A program made the position numbers and the translations under genes. The notes under the pieces were generated by a model, which saw only the letters and a list, made by a program, of their open reading frames with translations, did not search any database and was not told where the DNA came from. Shown here piece by piece: positions 1-7,634 of a stretch of 64,000 bases of DNA. The stretch's first letter is position 1. The number at the start of each line of letters is the position of its first letter. The DNA is from Bacteroidales bacterium (GTDB lineage Bacteria; Bacteroidota; Bacteroidia; Bacteroidales; UBA932): contig JAKSKK010000005.1 of NCBI GenBank assembly GCA_024401745.1, positions 1 to 64,000 on the forward strand, written 5' to 3'.

Positions 1-80
1 AATGTGTCAAATTGTTATATAGGATTTTACCAACCGAAAATGTCCATTATACCGCTCTTGACGTCGGCACCCACATACGC

Positions 81-105
81 AAAAACGCCGCACTTTCGTG
101 CGGCG
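81..105 (-). terminator. Intrinsic terminator after tRNA-Ser
   Basis: On the minus strand an 8-bp stem (CGCCGCAC with GTGCGGCG, positions 86-93 and 98-105) closes a GAAA loop and is followed by five T residues (the A run at 81-85). It lies about 25 bases past the 3' end of the tRNA, so it probably ends that transcript. Positions 1-80 hold nothing else that I can support. Confidence 0.85.
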
Positions 106-128
106 CCTTCAAATGCTTTGCATAGCTG

Positions 129-213
129 CGGAGAGGGAGGGATTCGAACCCCCGGAACCTTTCAGTTCAACAGTTTTCAAGACTGCCGTAATCGACCACT
201 CTACCACCTCTCC
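129..213 (-). tRNA. tRNA-Ser (anticodon TGA)
   Basis: Read on the minus strand the segment folds as a class II tRNA. The acceptor stem GGAGAGG pairs with CCTCTCC. The anticodon stem-loop is CAGTCTTGAAAACTG with anticodon TGA, followed by a long variable arm and a T arm with GGTTCGAATCC. The discriminator base is G, as is usual for serine tRNAs. The CCA end is not encoded. It has its own promoter and terminator, so it appears to be a single-gene unit. Confidence 0.95.
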
Positions 214-229
214 TTCCCGAATGGGACTG

Positions 230-260
230 CAAAAATAGTCAAATTCCTTATATTTGCAAA
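230..260 (-). promoter_or_regulatory. Bacteroidota-type promoter of tRNA-Ser
   Basis: On the minus strand a -33 TTTG (257-260) is separated by 19 bases from a -7 box TATTTTTG (230-237), matching the TTTG-N19-21-TAnnTTTG consensus of the Bacteroidota primary sigma factor. The tRNA begins at 213, about 17 bases downstream. Confidence 0.7.
249..256 (+). promoter_or_regulatory. Possible -7 box upstream of the outer-membrane protein pair
   Basis: TATATTTG matches the TAnnTTTG -7 consensus on the plus strand. No clear -33 TTTG lies at the right distance, and the leader would be about 100 bases long. It directly abuts the -33 element of the divergent tRNA promoter. Closer to the gene I see only a weaker TAATCTTG at 319-326. 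Confidence 0.4.
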
Positions 261-361
261 ACTTTAGGTAAATATTACGAGAATTTCAGGTCAGAATGCA
301 ACATTTTCAGTTTGGAACTAATCTTGTATATATACGGTTCTGTAACTAATACTTTTTAGAT

Positions 362-982
362 ATGAAGAAAGTTATTCTTACTCTTGCTCTCGTAGCTGCA
401 GCAGCTACCTCAGCATTCGCACAGTTCGGCATCGGTGCCGGCTATGCAAACAACGCTCAGAAGGTCGGTGACGCAGATCCCACCTCAACCAACGGATTCT
501 ATGTTGAAGGTTCATACAGCATTCCCGTCGCAGGTGAGTTCTCAATCGTTCCCGGTGTCCGTTACACCTATCTTGGCAAGTCCAACACCGCCGCTACCAA
601 CATCGCAGGCATCAACATCGGCGGTTCATCTACCCTCGTAGAGCACTACATCGCTGTTCCCGTAATGGCACAGTACGGCATCGACCTCGGCGCAGCCAAG
701 CTCTTCGCATTCGCTGGCCCTACCTTCAGCTACGGCCTCGCATCTCAGACCAAGCTCGAGGCTTCAGTAGCCGGCTTCAGCGCAGACAAGCCCATCGACA
801 ACTATGGTGAGAATTCCGTATACGGCCGTGCAAACGTATTCGTAGGCGGTGGTCTCGGACTCCAGCTCGGCAGCTTCCAGATCAAGGGCTCATACGACTG
901 CGGTCTCCTCAACCGCTATGACAGCGAGAACATCACCTGCAAGGACAACCAGTTCCGCGTAGGCGTAGCTTATCTCTTCTAA
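362..982 (+). CDS. Outer-membrane beta-barrel protein (first of a tandem pair)
   Basis: This is a 206-residue protein with a clear signal peptide (residues 1-20, ending SAFA before Q21), so it is exported. The mature part has alternating short strands rich in Gly and aromatic residues (GIGAGYANN, VPGVRYTYLG, GGGLGLQLGSFQIKGSYDCGLLNRY). It ends in VGVAYLF with a terminal Phe, the usual C-terminal signal for beta-barrel assembly. It resembles the small 8-stranded porin-like or OmpW-like barrels of Bacteroidota. No substrate can be inferred. The codons are strongly biased, which suggests high expression. The stop codon is two bases before the start of a paralogue with an almost identical signal peptide, so the two are co-transcribed and probably arose by duplication. 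Confidence 0.8.
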   Translation: MKKVILTLALVAAAATSAFAQFGIGAGYANNAQKVGDADPTSTNGFYVEGSYSIPVAGEFSIVPGVRYTYLGKSNTAATNIAGINIGGSSTLVEHYIAVPVMAQYGIDLGAAKLFAFAGPTFSYGLASQTKLEASVAGFSADKPIDNYGENSVYGRANVFVGGGLGLQLGSFQIKGSYDCGLLNRYDSENITCKDNQFRVGVAYLF

Positions 983-984
983 TA

Positions 985-1611
985 ATGAAAAAGATCATCC
1001 TTACCCTCGCTCTCGTAGCTGCAGCAGCTACCTCAGCATTCGCACAGATCGGCATAGGCGCAGGTTTCACCAACAATTCAGAGGCCACTCCCGGTGACGG
1101 CGACGCACTCGTAACCAAGGGCTTCTATGTAGAAGGAACCTACAACATCGCTCTCGGCAGCAACCTCTCAATCGTTCCCGGCATCCGCTACACATTCGTC
1201 GGAAACAGTGACGCAAAGGGCATCGACATCGAGGACATCGACTTCGCTGACGTAAGCGCATCACTTGCAGAGCACAACCTCTACATCCCCGTGATGGCTC
1301 AGCTGAGCGTTCCCATGGGTGCAGTGAAGCTCCTCGCATTCGCAGGTCCTACCTTCCAGTTCGCCCTCTCTTCAATGCTTAACGTCGCTGCCAGCGTAGC
1401 CGGAATCGGCGTGGACACTGACGTCAACCTCCTTGGCGATGACGCTCTCTTCAAAAGAACCGACGTCGCACTCGGTGGCGGTGTAGGTGTAGAGTTCGGC
1501 CAGTTCCAGGTAAAGGCTGCCTACGACTTCGGTCTTCTGAACCGCAGCGCTATCAACAACGAGACAATCAAGGGCCAGCAGCTCCGCGTGGGCGTCACAT
1601 ATCTCTTCTAA
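985..1611 (+). CDS. Outer-membrane beta-barrel protein (second of a tandem pair)
   Basis: This 208-residue paralogue of the preceding gene starts two bases after its stop. The signal peptide (residues 1-20) differs only at position 4 (Ile for Val), and 39 consecutive bases encoding its second half are identical in the two genes. The mature barrel shares VPGIRYTFVG, the conserved AFAGPTF segment, a GGGVGVEFGQFQVKAAYDFGLLNR stretch in two blocks, and the terminal VGVTYLF. The loops differ, which is typical of surface-exposed parts of small porins. It is likely in the outer membrane; the function is unknown beyond the barrel family. A strong bidirectional hairpin follows 22 bases after the stop. 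Confidence 0.8.
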   Translation: MKKIILTLALVAAAATSAFAQIGIGAGFTNNSEATPGDGDALVTKGFYVEGTYNIALGSNLSIVPGIRYTFVGNSDAKGIDIEDIDFADVSASLAEHNLYIPVMAQLSVPMGAVKLLAFAGPTFQFALSSMLNVAASVAGIGVDTDVNLLGDDALFKRTDVALGGGVGVEFGQFQVKAAYDFGLLNRSAINNETIKGQQLRVGVTYLF

Positions 1612-1633
1612 GAGAGCCCCTGAATACAAAACT

Positions 1634-1663
1634 AAAGGCTGCGATCATTTCGCAGCCTTTTTC
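1634..1663. terminator. Bidirectional terminator shared by the barrel genes and lspA
   Basis: AAAGGCTGCG (1634-1643) pairs perfectly with CGCAGCCTTT (1651-1660) around a 7-base loop, giving an A/T tract on both sides. On the plus strand it ends the barrel-protein transcript. It overlaps the last codons and stop codon of the convergent lspA gene, whose Lys-rich C-terminus is encoded just inside it. Confidence 0.85.
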
Positions 1664-2217
1664 TTATTTTCTTTCTTCTCGTCTTCGCTTGAGAAGAAGC
1701 GCCATTGGAAGAGCGCCAGATAGAACGCTCCGACCGTCACGCAGCTGTCAGCAAAATTGAACACGGGGCTGAAGAATATCACCCTGTCGGCATTCCGGAT
1801 TATAGGGAAGTAGAGCATGTCCACCACCTTGCCGAACATGAACGGCGCATAGTCCCAGATGATGCCGTAGAACAGGCAGTCTATGATGTTGCCGAACGCT
1901 CCGGCAGTGATCAGCGTCAGGCCGACCACCACGCCTGTAGGCGCAGCCTTCTTCAGCAGCGAGCGTATCCACCATATGAGCGCTCCGCAAAGCACGATCC
2001 TGAACAGAGACAGGCAGAACTTGCCTACTGCCCCACCCCACTTCATTCCGAAGGCCATGCCCTCGTTCTCCACAAAGCAGAGGCGGAACCACTGGCCTAT
2101 CACAGGTATCTGCTCGCCGAGCCCCATATTGGTCTTGACCAGGACCTTGCTGACCTGGTCAATGACTACAAGTATAACACCAAGGCAAACTAGCTTGGTT
2201 CCCTTGGAGATGCGCAT
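1645..2217 (-). CDS. lspA: Lipoprotein signal peptidase (signal peptidase II)
   Basis: This inner-membrane aspartic protease cleaves the signal peptide of prolipoproteins after lipid modification. The 190-residue protein has four hydrophobic segments (about 8-27, 67-86, 95-117 and 152-172). The two catalytic Asp residues are recognisable: D113 in GNIID and D157 in FNFADS. A loop of about 35 residues between them (WDYAPFMFGKVVDMLYFPII) is longer than in Escherichia coli and is common in Bacteroidota homologues. It lies 6 bases after the dksA-like gene and is the last gene of the ileS-dksA-lspA string. The C-terminus (KKENKKKAAK) is encoded partly within the bidirectional terminator. The window contains at least two lipoproteins (TlpA-like and FKBP) that would be its substrates. 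Confidence 0.95.
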   Translation of the reverse strand: MRISKGTKLVCLGVILVVIDQVSKVLVKTNMGLGEQIPVIGQWFRLCFVENEGMAFGMKWGGAVGKFCLSLFRIVLCGALIWWIRSLLKKAAPTGVVVGLTLITAGAFGNIIDCLFYGIIWDYAPFMFGKVVDMLYFPIIRNADRVIFFSPVFNFADSCVTVGAFYLALFQWRFFSSEDEKKENKKKAAK

Positions 2218-2223
2218 GATATA

Positions 2224-2625
2224 CTAATGCTTTCCCTGCTTAGCGAGCATCTCCTTGGCCTCAACGGTGAGGGTTGCGTGCGGCACGAGGCGAAGACGCT
2301 CCTTGGGGATGAGCTTGCCTGTGACGCGGCAGATGCCGTAAGTCTTGTTCTCGATTCGTGCAAGAGCACCCTCGAGGTTCTGGATGAACTTGTACTGACG
2401 CTGGGCAAGCTGGCTTGCCTCCTCGCGTGAAAGCTGGTTTGCGCCGTCGTCCTCGACGGTCTTGAATGACGGAGAAGTGTCCTCGATGTCATTGTTGCCG
2501 CCGTGCATCACCACGTCACGCAGAGTGTTGTACTCAGCCTTGGCCTTGGCAAGCATGTCCACGATGATGACCTTGAACTCGGCCAGCTCCTCATCGGAAT
2601 AGCGGGTTTTTGTTTCTTCTGCCAT
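2224..2625 (-). CDS. dksA: DksA/TraR-family RNA polymerase-binding regulator
   Basis: This 133-residue protein belongs to the DksA/TraR family, which binds in the secondary channel of RNA polymerase and changes promoter response, often with ppGpp. The first 90 residues are helical and acidic, fitting the coiled-coil domain with an acidic tip (NNDIEDTSP, about 44-52). The C-terminal part (YGICRVTGKLIPKERL, then PHATLT) aligns with the DksA zinc finger but keeps only one Cys (C99) and one His (H116), so classical four-Cys zinc binding is not possible. I chose the ATG at 2625 because a farther upstream start would run into the end of ileS; this leaves an 11-base gap. It sits between ileS and lspA in an order often seen in Bacteroidota. 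The ppGpp link is a family inference. Confidence 0.85.
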   Translation of the reverse strand: MAEETKTRYSDEELAEFKVIIVDMLAKAKAEYNTLRDVVMHGGNNDIEDTSPSFKTVEDDGANQLSREEASQLAQRQYKFIQNLEGALARIENKTYGICRVTGKLIPKERLRLVPHATLTVEAKEMLAKQGKH

Positions 2626-2636
2626 AATATTAAGTG

Positions 2637-5600
2637 TTAAATGCGGTTTACTGTTATGAATATCTGGGTATCCTCCCACTCAATTGCAGATGCATTTTCG
2701 GGAACGTCCGTTGCATCCTTGAGCTCGAGGCTGATTGAGAGAGTCTGTGCGGCCACGTATTCCTTGTGCTCTGCAAGCGCGGCCTGGATGGTCTCGAATG
2801 CGGCTCCGGTAGCGTAGATCACAGTATTTATGCGGTCGGTCACGTCGAATCCGCTCTCCTTGCGGAGATTCTGGATGGGATGTATGAGTTCGCGTGCGGT
2901 TCCCTCGCGTATGAGCTCGGGAGTCTGCACGATGTCGAGTGCCACGGTAAGGGTGCCCTCGGTAGCCACGAGCCAGCCGGGCATGTCCTCAGAGGTGATC
3001 TCGTAGTCGCCGGGCTCGAGCACCACGCCGCCGTCAAGAGTGTATGTGCCGGCAGCCTCGATGGCAGCGATGGTCTGCTGGTCGAAGGTGCCGAACGCAG
3101 CGGCGATCTGCTTCATCTGGGCGCCGTACTTCTTTCCGAGAGTGCGGAAGTTGGGCTTGATCTTCTTGGTTATGATGCCGGTGGTGTCGTGCAGAAACTC
3201 GATCTCCTTCACGTTCACCTCGGTGAGGAATATGTCCTGAACCTTCTGGATGTGCTCCTTCACGTTGTCGTCCATAACTGGCACGAGAACCTTTGCAAGA
3301 GGCTTGCGGACGTTGATGCCCACCTTCTTGCGGAGCGCGAGAACCATTGAGGATGCCTTCTGGGCAAAGCCCATGCTCTCCTCGAGGCCTGCATCCACGA
3401 GCTCCTGACGGCACTCGGGCATTGCCACGTAATGCACGCTGTCCTCTCCGCCGAGGTCGAGCCACAGGCGGTCGGCAAAGAACGGAGCGATAGGCGCCAT
3501 GAGCAGCGAGATGCTGCGGAGAACCTCGTAAAGGGTCTGGTAGGCCGAGAGTTTGTCCTGCTCCATTCCGGCGCCCCAGAGGCGCTTCTTGTTCAGGCGG
3601 ATGTACCAGTTGCTGAGGTCGTCGCAGACGAAGTCCTGGATCAGACGGCCGGCGTTGGTGATGTCGTAGTCCTCGTATGAAGCCTTGACTGCACCGCAGA
3701 GGGTGTTCAGGCGGCTGATGATCCACTTGTCGAAGAGCGGACGCTCAGCGTAGGGCACTGCCTGTGATGCGGGGTCGAAATTGTCGATGTTTGCGTAGAG
3801 CGCGAACACTGAGTATGAGTTGTACAGGGTTCCGAAAAACTTGCGGCGCACTTCCTCCACGCCTGCCTCGTCGAACTTGAGGTTGTCCCAGGGCTGGGCA
3901 TTGGTGAGCATGTACCAGCGCAGTGCGTCGGCACCGTACTGGTCGAGAGCCTTGAACGGGTCGACGGCGTTGCCGAGGCGCTTGCTCATCTTCTCGCCCT
4001 TCTTGTCGAGCACAAGGCCGTTGGAGATGACGCGCTTGAATGCGGGAGTGCCGCTTACCATCGTGTGGATCGCATGCAGTGTATAGAACCAGCCGCGTGT
4101 CTGGTCCACGCCCTCGGCGATGAAGTCGGCGGTTGTGCCGAAGTCGGGGGTGTCCTTGCCGCGAAGGCCGGTCTGTGCGTAAGGCATCGAGCCGGAGTCG
4201 AACCACACGTCGATGAGGTCGGTCTCCCTGGTCATCTTCCTGCCGCTGGGGCTTACGAGGAAGATGTTGTCGACATACGGGCGGTGGAGGTCGATCCTGT
4301 CGTAGTTCTCGAGGCTCATGTCCTCGGGATCGAAGCCGGCTGCCTTGAAGGGGTTCTCTGCCATGATGCCGGCGGCAACAGCCTTCTCAATCTCAGACCA
4401 GAGCTCCTTGATGCTGCCTATGCATATCTCTTCCTTGCCGTCCTCGGTGCGCCAGATAGGGAGAGGAGTGCCCCAGTAGCGGCTGCGGCTGAGGTTCCAG
4501 TCCTGGATGTTCTCCAGCCACTTGCCGAAGCGGCCGGTACCGGTTGCCTCGGGCTTCCAGGTGATCTGGCTGTTGAGTTCCATCATCTGCTCGCGCACTG
4601 CGCTGGCCTTGATGAACCAGGAGTTGAGCGGGTAGTAGAGCACCGGCTTGTCGGTACGCCAGCAGTGGGGATATGTATGCACGTGCTTCTCGATGCGGAA
4701 GGCCTTGCCTTCGCCCTTGAGCATGACGCTGATGTCGATGTCGAGGGTGGGAGCATCGGGTGCAAGTGAAGGATCGTATGCGTTCTTGACGAAGCGGCCG
4801 GCCCACTCGGCATAGCTGTCGCGGACGTGCTCAGCCACGTATGCGGGATCGAGGTCCTCGATGCGGTAGAAGCGGCCCTGAGGGTCCACCTGAGCCTGGG
4901 GAGCGCCGTTCCTGTCGGTCACGTAAAGGCCGGGAACGCCGGCTGCCTTGGCAACCTTGGCGTCGTCGGCACCGAAGGTAGGTGCGATGTGCACGATGCC
5001 GGTACCGTCCTCAGTGGTCACGTAGTCGCCGGGAATCACGCGGAATGCTCCTGCCTCGGGAATGAACCAGGGAATGAGCTGCTCGTACTCCATGCCCACG
5101 AGCTCGCTGCCCTTGATGGTTCCGGGGAGCACCTCGAAGGGCACCTTGGGGCCGAACCAGCTGTTCACGAGGGCCTGGGCGAGTATGTATGTTGCGGGAG
5201 TGCCGGTGTAGGGGTTCTGGCTCTTGACCTTGACGTAGTCGATGTTGGGGCCTACGCAGAGTGCCGTATTTGAAGGCAGAGTCCAGGGAGTGGTGGTCCA
5301 GGCGAGGAAGTAAAGGTCGTCCTGGCCCTTCACCTTGAACTGCACGCAGGCGGTGGTGTCCTTCACGTCACGGTAGCAGCCGGGCTGGTTGAGCTCGTGA
5401 GAGCTGAGGCCTGTGCCAGCGGCGGGGCTGTAGGGCTGGATGCTCTTGCCCTTGTAGAGATAGCCCTTGCCGTAGATGTCCTTGAGCAGCCACCAGAGAG
5501 TCTCGATGTAGCGGTTGTCGTAGGTGATGTAGGGATCGTCCATGTCGACCCAGTAGCCCACCCTCTCGGTGAGGTTGCGCCACTCGGCGGTATATTTCAT

Positions 5601-5972
5601 CACCTCCTGACGGCAGGTGCGGTTGTATTCCTCGACGGATATCTTCGTGCCGATGTCCTCCTTGGTGATGCCGAGCTTCTTCTCGACACCAAGCTCCACG
5701 GGAAGTCCGTGGGTGTCCCAGCCTGCACGGCGGCGCACCTTGAAGCCGCTCTGAGTCTTGTAGCGGCAGATGGAGTCCTTGATCGAGCGGGCCATCACAT
5801 GGTGGATGCCGGGCATTCCGTTGGCTGAAGGGGGACCCTCGAAGAAAATGAACTCAGGGCAGCCCTCGCGCAGCTCGAGTGAACGCTCGAATGCACGGTT
5901 GGCCTTCCATCTTTCAAGTATTTCGTTGCCGGTAGCGACAAGGTCGAGTCCTTTGTATTCCTTGAATGTCAT
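2637..5972 (-). CDS. ileS: Isoleucyl-tRNA synthetase, type 2 (eukaryote-like), with swapped HIGH motif
   Basis: This enzyme charges tRNA-Ile with isoleucine. The 1111-residue length, the domain order (Rossmann domain, a CP1 editing domain inserted after about residue 200, KMSKR at 661-665, anticodon-binding helices) and the C-terminal region without zinc-binding Cys fit the IleRS2 type rather than the bacterial IleRS1. The HIGH signature reads G55-I56-H57-H58 (PGIHHV), that is, GxHH instead of HxGH. This altered motif has been described in a subset of IleRS2 enzymes that are extremely resistant to mupirocin. I chose the ATG at 5972 (MTFKEYKGLD) over an upstream start at 6011 because it fits the family N-terminus. 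A TATATTTG box lies 21 bases upstream. It is the first gene of the ileS-dksA-lspA string. Confidence 0.97.
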   Translation of the reverse strand: MTFKEYKGLDLVATGNEILERWKANRAFERSLELREGCPEFIFFEGPPSANGMPGIHHVMARSIKDSICRYKTQSGFKVRRRAGWDTHGLPVELGVEKKLGITKEDIGTKISVEEYNRTCRQEVMKYTAEWRNLTERVGYWVDMDDPYITYDNRYIETLWWLLKDIYGKGYLYKGKSIQPYSPAAGTGLSSHELNQPGCYRDVKDTTACVQFKVKGQDDLYFLAWTTTPWTLPSNTALCVGPNIDYVKVKSQNPYTGTPATYILAQALVNSWFGPKVPFEVLPGTIKGSELVGMEYEQLIPWFIPEAGAFRVIPGDYVTTEDGTGIVHIAPTFGADDAKVAKAAGVPGLYVTDRNGAPQAQVDPQGRFYRIEDLDPAYVAEHVRDSYAEWAGRFVKNAYDPSLAPDAPTLDIDISVMLKGEGKAFRIEKHVHTYPHCWRTDKPVLYYPLNSWFIKASAVREQMMELNSQITWKPEATGTGRFGKWLENIQDWNLSRSRYWGTPLPIWRTEDGKEEICIGSIKELWSEIEKAVAAGIMAENPFKAAGFDPEDMSLENYDRIDLHRPYVDNIFLVSPSGRKMTRETDLIDVWFDSGSMPYAQTGLRGKDTPDFGTTADFIAEGVDQTRGWFYTLHAIHTMVSGTPAFKRVISNGLVLDKKGEKMSKRLGNAVDPFKALDQYGADALRWYMLTNAQPWDNLKFDEAGVEEVRRKFFGTLYNSYSVFALYANIDNFDPASQAVPYAERPLFDKWIISRLNTLCGAVKASYEDYDITNAGRLIQDFVCDDLSNWYIRLNKKRLWGAGMEQDKLSAYQTLYEVLRSISLLMAPIAPFFADRLWLDLGGEDSVHYVAMPECRQELVDAGLEESMGFAQKASSMVLALRKKVGINVRKPLAKVLVPVMDDNVKEHIQKVQDIFLTEVNVKEIEFLHDTTGIITKKIKPNFRTLGKKYGAQMKQIAAAFGTFDQQTIAAIEAAGTYTLDGGVVLEPGDYEITSEDMPGWLVATEGTLTVALDIVQTPELIREGTARELIHPIQNLRKESGFDVTDRINTVIYATGAAFETIQAALAEHKEYVAAQTLSISLELKDATDVPENASAIEWEDTQIFITVNRI

Positions 5973-5993
5973 AAATGCGGATTTTATATCTTG

Positions 5994-6001
5994 CAAATAT
6001 A
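5994..6001 (-). promoter_or_regulatory. -7 box of ileS
   Basis: TATATTTG on the minus strand matches the TAnnTTTG consensus, 21 bases upstream of the chosen ileS start codon. Confidence 0.55.
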
Positions 6002-6037
6002 ACAAATCCACACGGGAAACACAAAAGGACGGGGGCG

Positions 6038-6727
6038 CTAGAAAAGATTCTTTTTGCTGACGGTTGCCACGAACTCCTTCAGGTAGAAGGGCTCAAAATA
6101 CGCAGTGTTCTGAAAATCAGACTTTTGGAAAGCCTCCTCGGCAAGCTCCGCCATGTCCGCAGCATTGGGATTCACCTGCACCGTGACGGCATTCTCGCTG
6201 TTCAGGACGGGAGCACATTTTGCGGCTCCGTCACCTATGAAAAGCACCTTTCCGGCAGCGAGTTCGGCACTGAAGGAACCCTCTCCGACCACGCACGGGG
6301 CCACTTCGGTGAGGCGCTTCCCTTCCGGACTGTACACGGCGCTGTAGACCTCCATCCTGCGGGCATCGACCATGGGAACGATGGCGGTGCAGCCCTCGGG
6401 GAGCCCCGCCTTCAAGGCCTGACGGACCAGGATGTCGAGCGTGCCGGCGGCGAGCAGCGGAATGCCTGCTCCGAAGCAGAGGCCCTTGGCTGTTGACGAG
6501 CCCACGCGGAGGCCCGTGTAGGAACCGGGGCCGGCGCTTACGCACACGGCATCGCAGTCCTGCACGCGCAGGCCGCATTCATCAAGCATTTCCTTTACAA
6601 ACACAGCAGTCTTCGATGCGTGGGCGCGAGGCTCCGACGTCTCCCTGCTGCATATTATCCTGCCGTCCTGCTCTATTGCCGCAGAGCACAGTGACGTGGA
6701 TGTTTCGATGAGAATGATCCTAGGCAT
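6038..6727 (-). CDS. tsaB: tRNA threonylcarbamoyladenosine biosynthesis protein TsaB
   Basis: TsaB is an inactive ASKHA-fold paralogue of TsaD and acts as its scaffold in making the t6A37 modification of ANN-decoding tRNAs in the cytoplasm. The 229-residue protein starts with the typical ILIETSTSLCSAAI strand, has the HASK segment near residue 38, and carries the hallmark GPGSYTGLRVG stretch at about 66-76, then AKGLCFG. The C-terminal part (PFYLKEFVA) also fits the family. The ATG overlaps the end of cvpA by 8 bases, so both genes are probably one transcript from the promoter before cvpA. No tsaD or tsaE is seen in the window. Confidence 0.93.
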   Translation of the reverse strand: MPRIILIETSTSLCSAAIEQDGRIICSRETSEPRAHASKTAVFVKEMLDECGLRVQDCDAVCVSAGPGSYTGLRVGSSTAKGLCFGAGIPLLAAGTLDILVRQALKAGLPEGCTAIVPMVDARRMEVYSAVYSPEGKRLTEVAPCVVGEGSFSAELAAGKVLFIGDGAAKCAPVLNSENAVTVQVNPNAADMAELAEEAFQKSDFQNTAYFEPFYLKEFVATVSKKNLF

Positions 6728-7229
6728 TTGTCTGTGTGAGTCCTGTGACGATGTTCTTGAAATACGGGAATACCGTGTTGGCGAAATCGCTCAGGAAAGT
6801 GTATGCCTGGGAAGCATTGAGCTTCTCAGGGTCTACGAGATTGAACTGTCCGTTGATGCTCTGGAATATCATCACGGGAATGGCAAGCAGCACCACGGTC
6901 TTGAGTATGCCGAGGACCACGCCGGTAATGCGGTTGAGCCAGCCCAGCTTGACCGTCTGGAGCGCCTTGGTGATGAGGCCGCCTATCAGGTTGAGAATGA
7001 ACACCACGACCAGCACCACGATGATGAAGCTGACGATGTAGAGCACGTTCTTGTCCCATGTCACATAGTTGGCCAGCCACTGTGATACGAAGTTGGAGAA
7101 GCGGAGTGCGGCCCAGGCGCCTGCGAGGATAGCCACGAGGTCCACGAGCTGGTTCACAAATCCCTTTGTATAGCCGGATACCACGCCGGGGATCAGGCAC
7201 AGGAGCAATACTATATCCAAAACTGTCAT
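6720..7229 (-). CDS. cvpA: CvpA family membrane protein
   Basis: This 169-residue inner-membrane protein has four hydrophobic segments (about 5-14, 25-45, 62-90 and 104-125) and the family's Gly-rich first segment (LIPGVVSGYTKGFVNQLVDL). CvpA proteins are named for colicin V production in Escherichia coli and have been linked to envelope stress and purine-related phenotypes, but their biochemical role is not settled. The stop overlaps tsaB by 8 bases. The promoter box TAATTTTG (7234-7241) ends only 4 bases before the ATG, so the mRNA is predicted to have little or no leader. Confidence 0.85.
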   Translation of the reverse strand: MTVLDIVLLLCLIPGVVSGYTKGFVNQLVDLVAILAGAWAALRFSNFVSQWLANYVTWDKNVLYIVSFIIVVLVVVFILNLIGGLITKALQTVKLGWLNRITGVVLGILKTVVLLAIPVMIFQSINGQFNLVDPEKLNASQAYTFLSDFANTVFPYFKNIVTGLTQTNA

Positions 7230-7233
7230 GGTG

Positions 7234-7261
7234 CAAAATTACAAAATAATTCCTATCTTTG
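7234..7261. promoter_or_regulatory. Divergent promoter pair between cvpA and a small membrane protein gene
   Basis: A minus-strand -7 box TAATTTTG (7234-7241) faces cvpA, 4 bases from its ATG. A plus-strand box TATCTTTG (7254-7261) lies 5 bases from the ATG at 7267. Both spacings place transcription start at or next to the start codon, predicting leaderless mRNAs. Neither has a clear TTTG -33 element. Confidence 0.55.
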
Positions 7262-7266
7262 AACTT

Positions 7267-7578
7267 ATGGATTTCCACGATATACTAGTAATCATCCTCA
7301 TGTTCGCCGTTCCAGTCGTGTCTGCCGTCATCGACAGCAGGAACAAGGCGAAGAAGAAGGCTGAGAAGGCAGCCAGGCAGCAGACCTGGAGGCCTGAGAC
7401 CTTCCGGCCCTTCACCTCGGTGGATCCCGAGATGCCCGAAGAGGAAGATGACGAGGAGGCCCCTGAGGCCACACCCGTGCAGGAGCCTGAGGAGAAGGAA
7501 AAGATCGACGTGGAGAAGCTCATCATCTATGACGCAATATTGAATCCCAAATTCAAGGAACACGACGGTTTAATCTAA
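7267..7578 (+). CDS. Small single-pass membrane protein of unknown function
   Basis: I do not recognise the function of this 103-residue protein. A hydrophobic helix (about residues 4-21, DILVIILMFAVPVVSAV) is followed by a basic stretch (RNKAKKKAEKAARQQ). Then comes an acidic segment rich in Pro and Glu (PEEEDDEEAPEATP) and a short conserved-looking end (VEKLIIYDAILNPKFKE). This suggests a membrane anchor with a cytoplasmic, partly disordered tail. The ATG at 7267 was chosen because the promoter box TATCTTTG ends 5 bases upstream; a longer reading would start inside that box. It lies between cvpA (divergent) and greA (same strand, 68 bases downstream). Confidence 0.7.
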   Translation: MDFHDILVIILMFAVPVVSAVIDSRNKAKKKAEKAARQQTWRPETFRPFTSVDPEMPEEEDDEEAPEATPVQEPEEKEKIDVEKLIIYDAILNPKFKEHDGLI

Positions 7579-7586
7579 AAAATTAC

Positions 7587-7594
7587 TATATTTG
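7587..7594 (+). promoter_or_regulatory. -7 box of greA
   Basis: TATATTTG matches the Bacteroidota -7 consensus. Transcription would start near 7598-7601, leaving a leader of about 46-49 bases that contains the hairpin at 7602-7634. Confidence 0.6.
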
Positions 7595-7601
7595 CAAAGA
7601 C

Positions 7602-7634
7602 AAAGGGTTCCGCTAAAAGGCGGGACTCCTTTTT
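7602..7634 (+). terminator. Terminator-like hairpin in the greA leader
   Basis: AAAGG + GTTCCGC (7602-7613) pairs with GCGGGAC + CCTTT (7620-7632) around a TAAAAG loop, with one G-U pair and one bulged T. Five T residues (7630-7634) form or follow the base of the stem. It could end transcripts of the small gene upstream, but it lies after the only visible greA promoter, so it could also attenuate greA itself. Confidence 0.7.

Noticed and set aside
4..267. 87-codon frame across the tRNA-Ser region
   Set aside because: It spans the tRNA and its terminator on the other strand and has no protein features.
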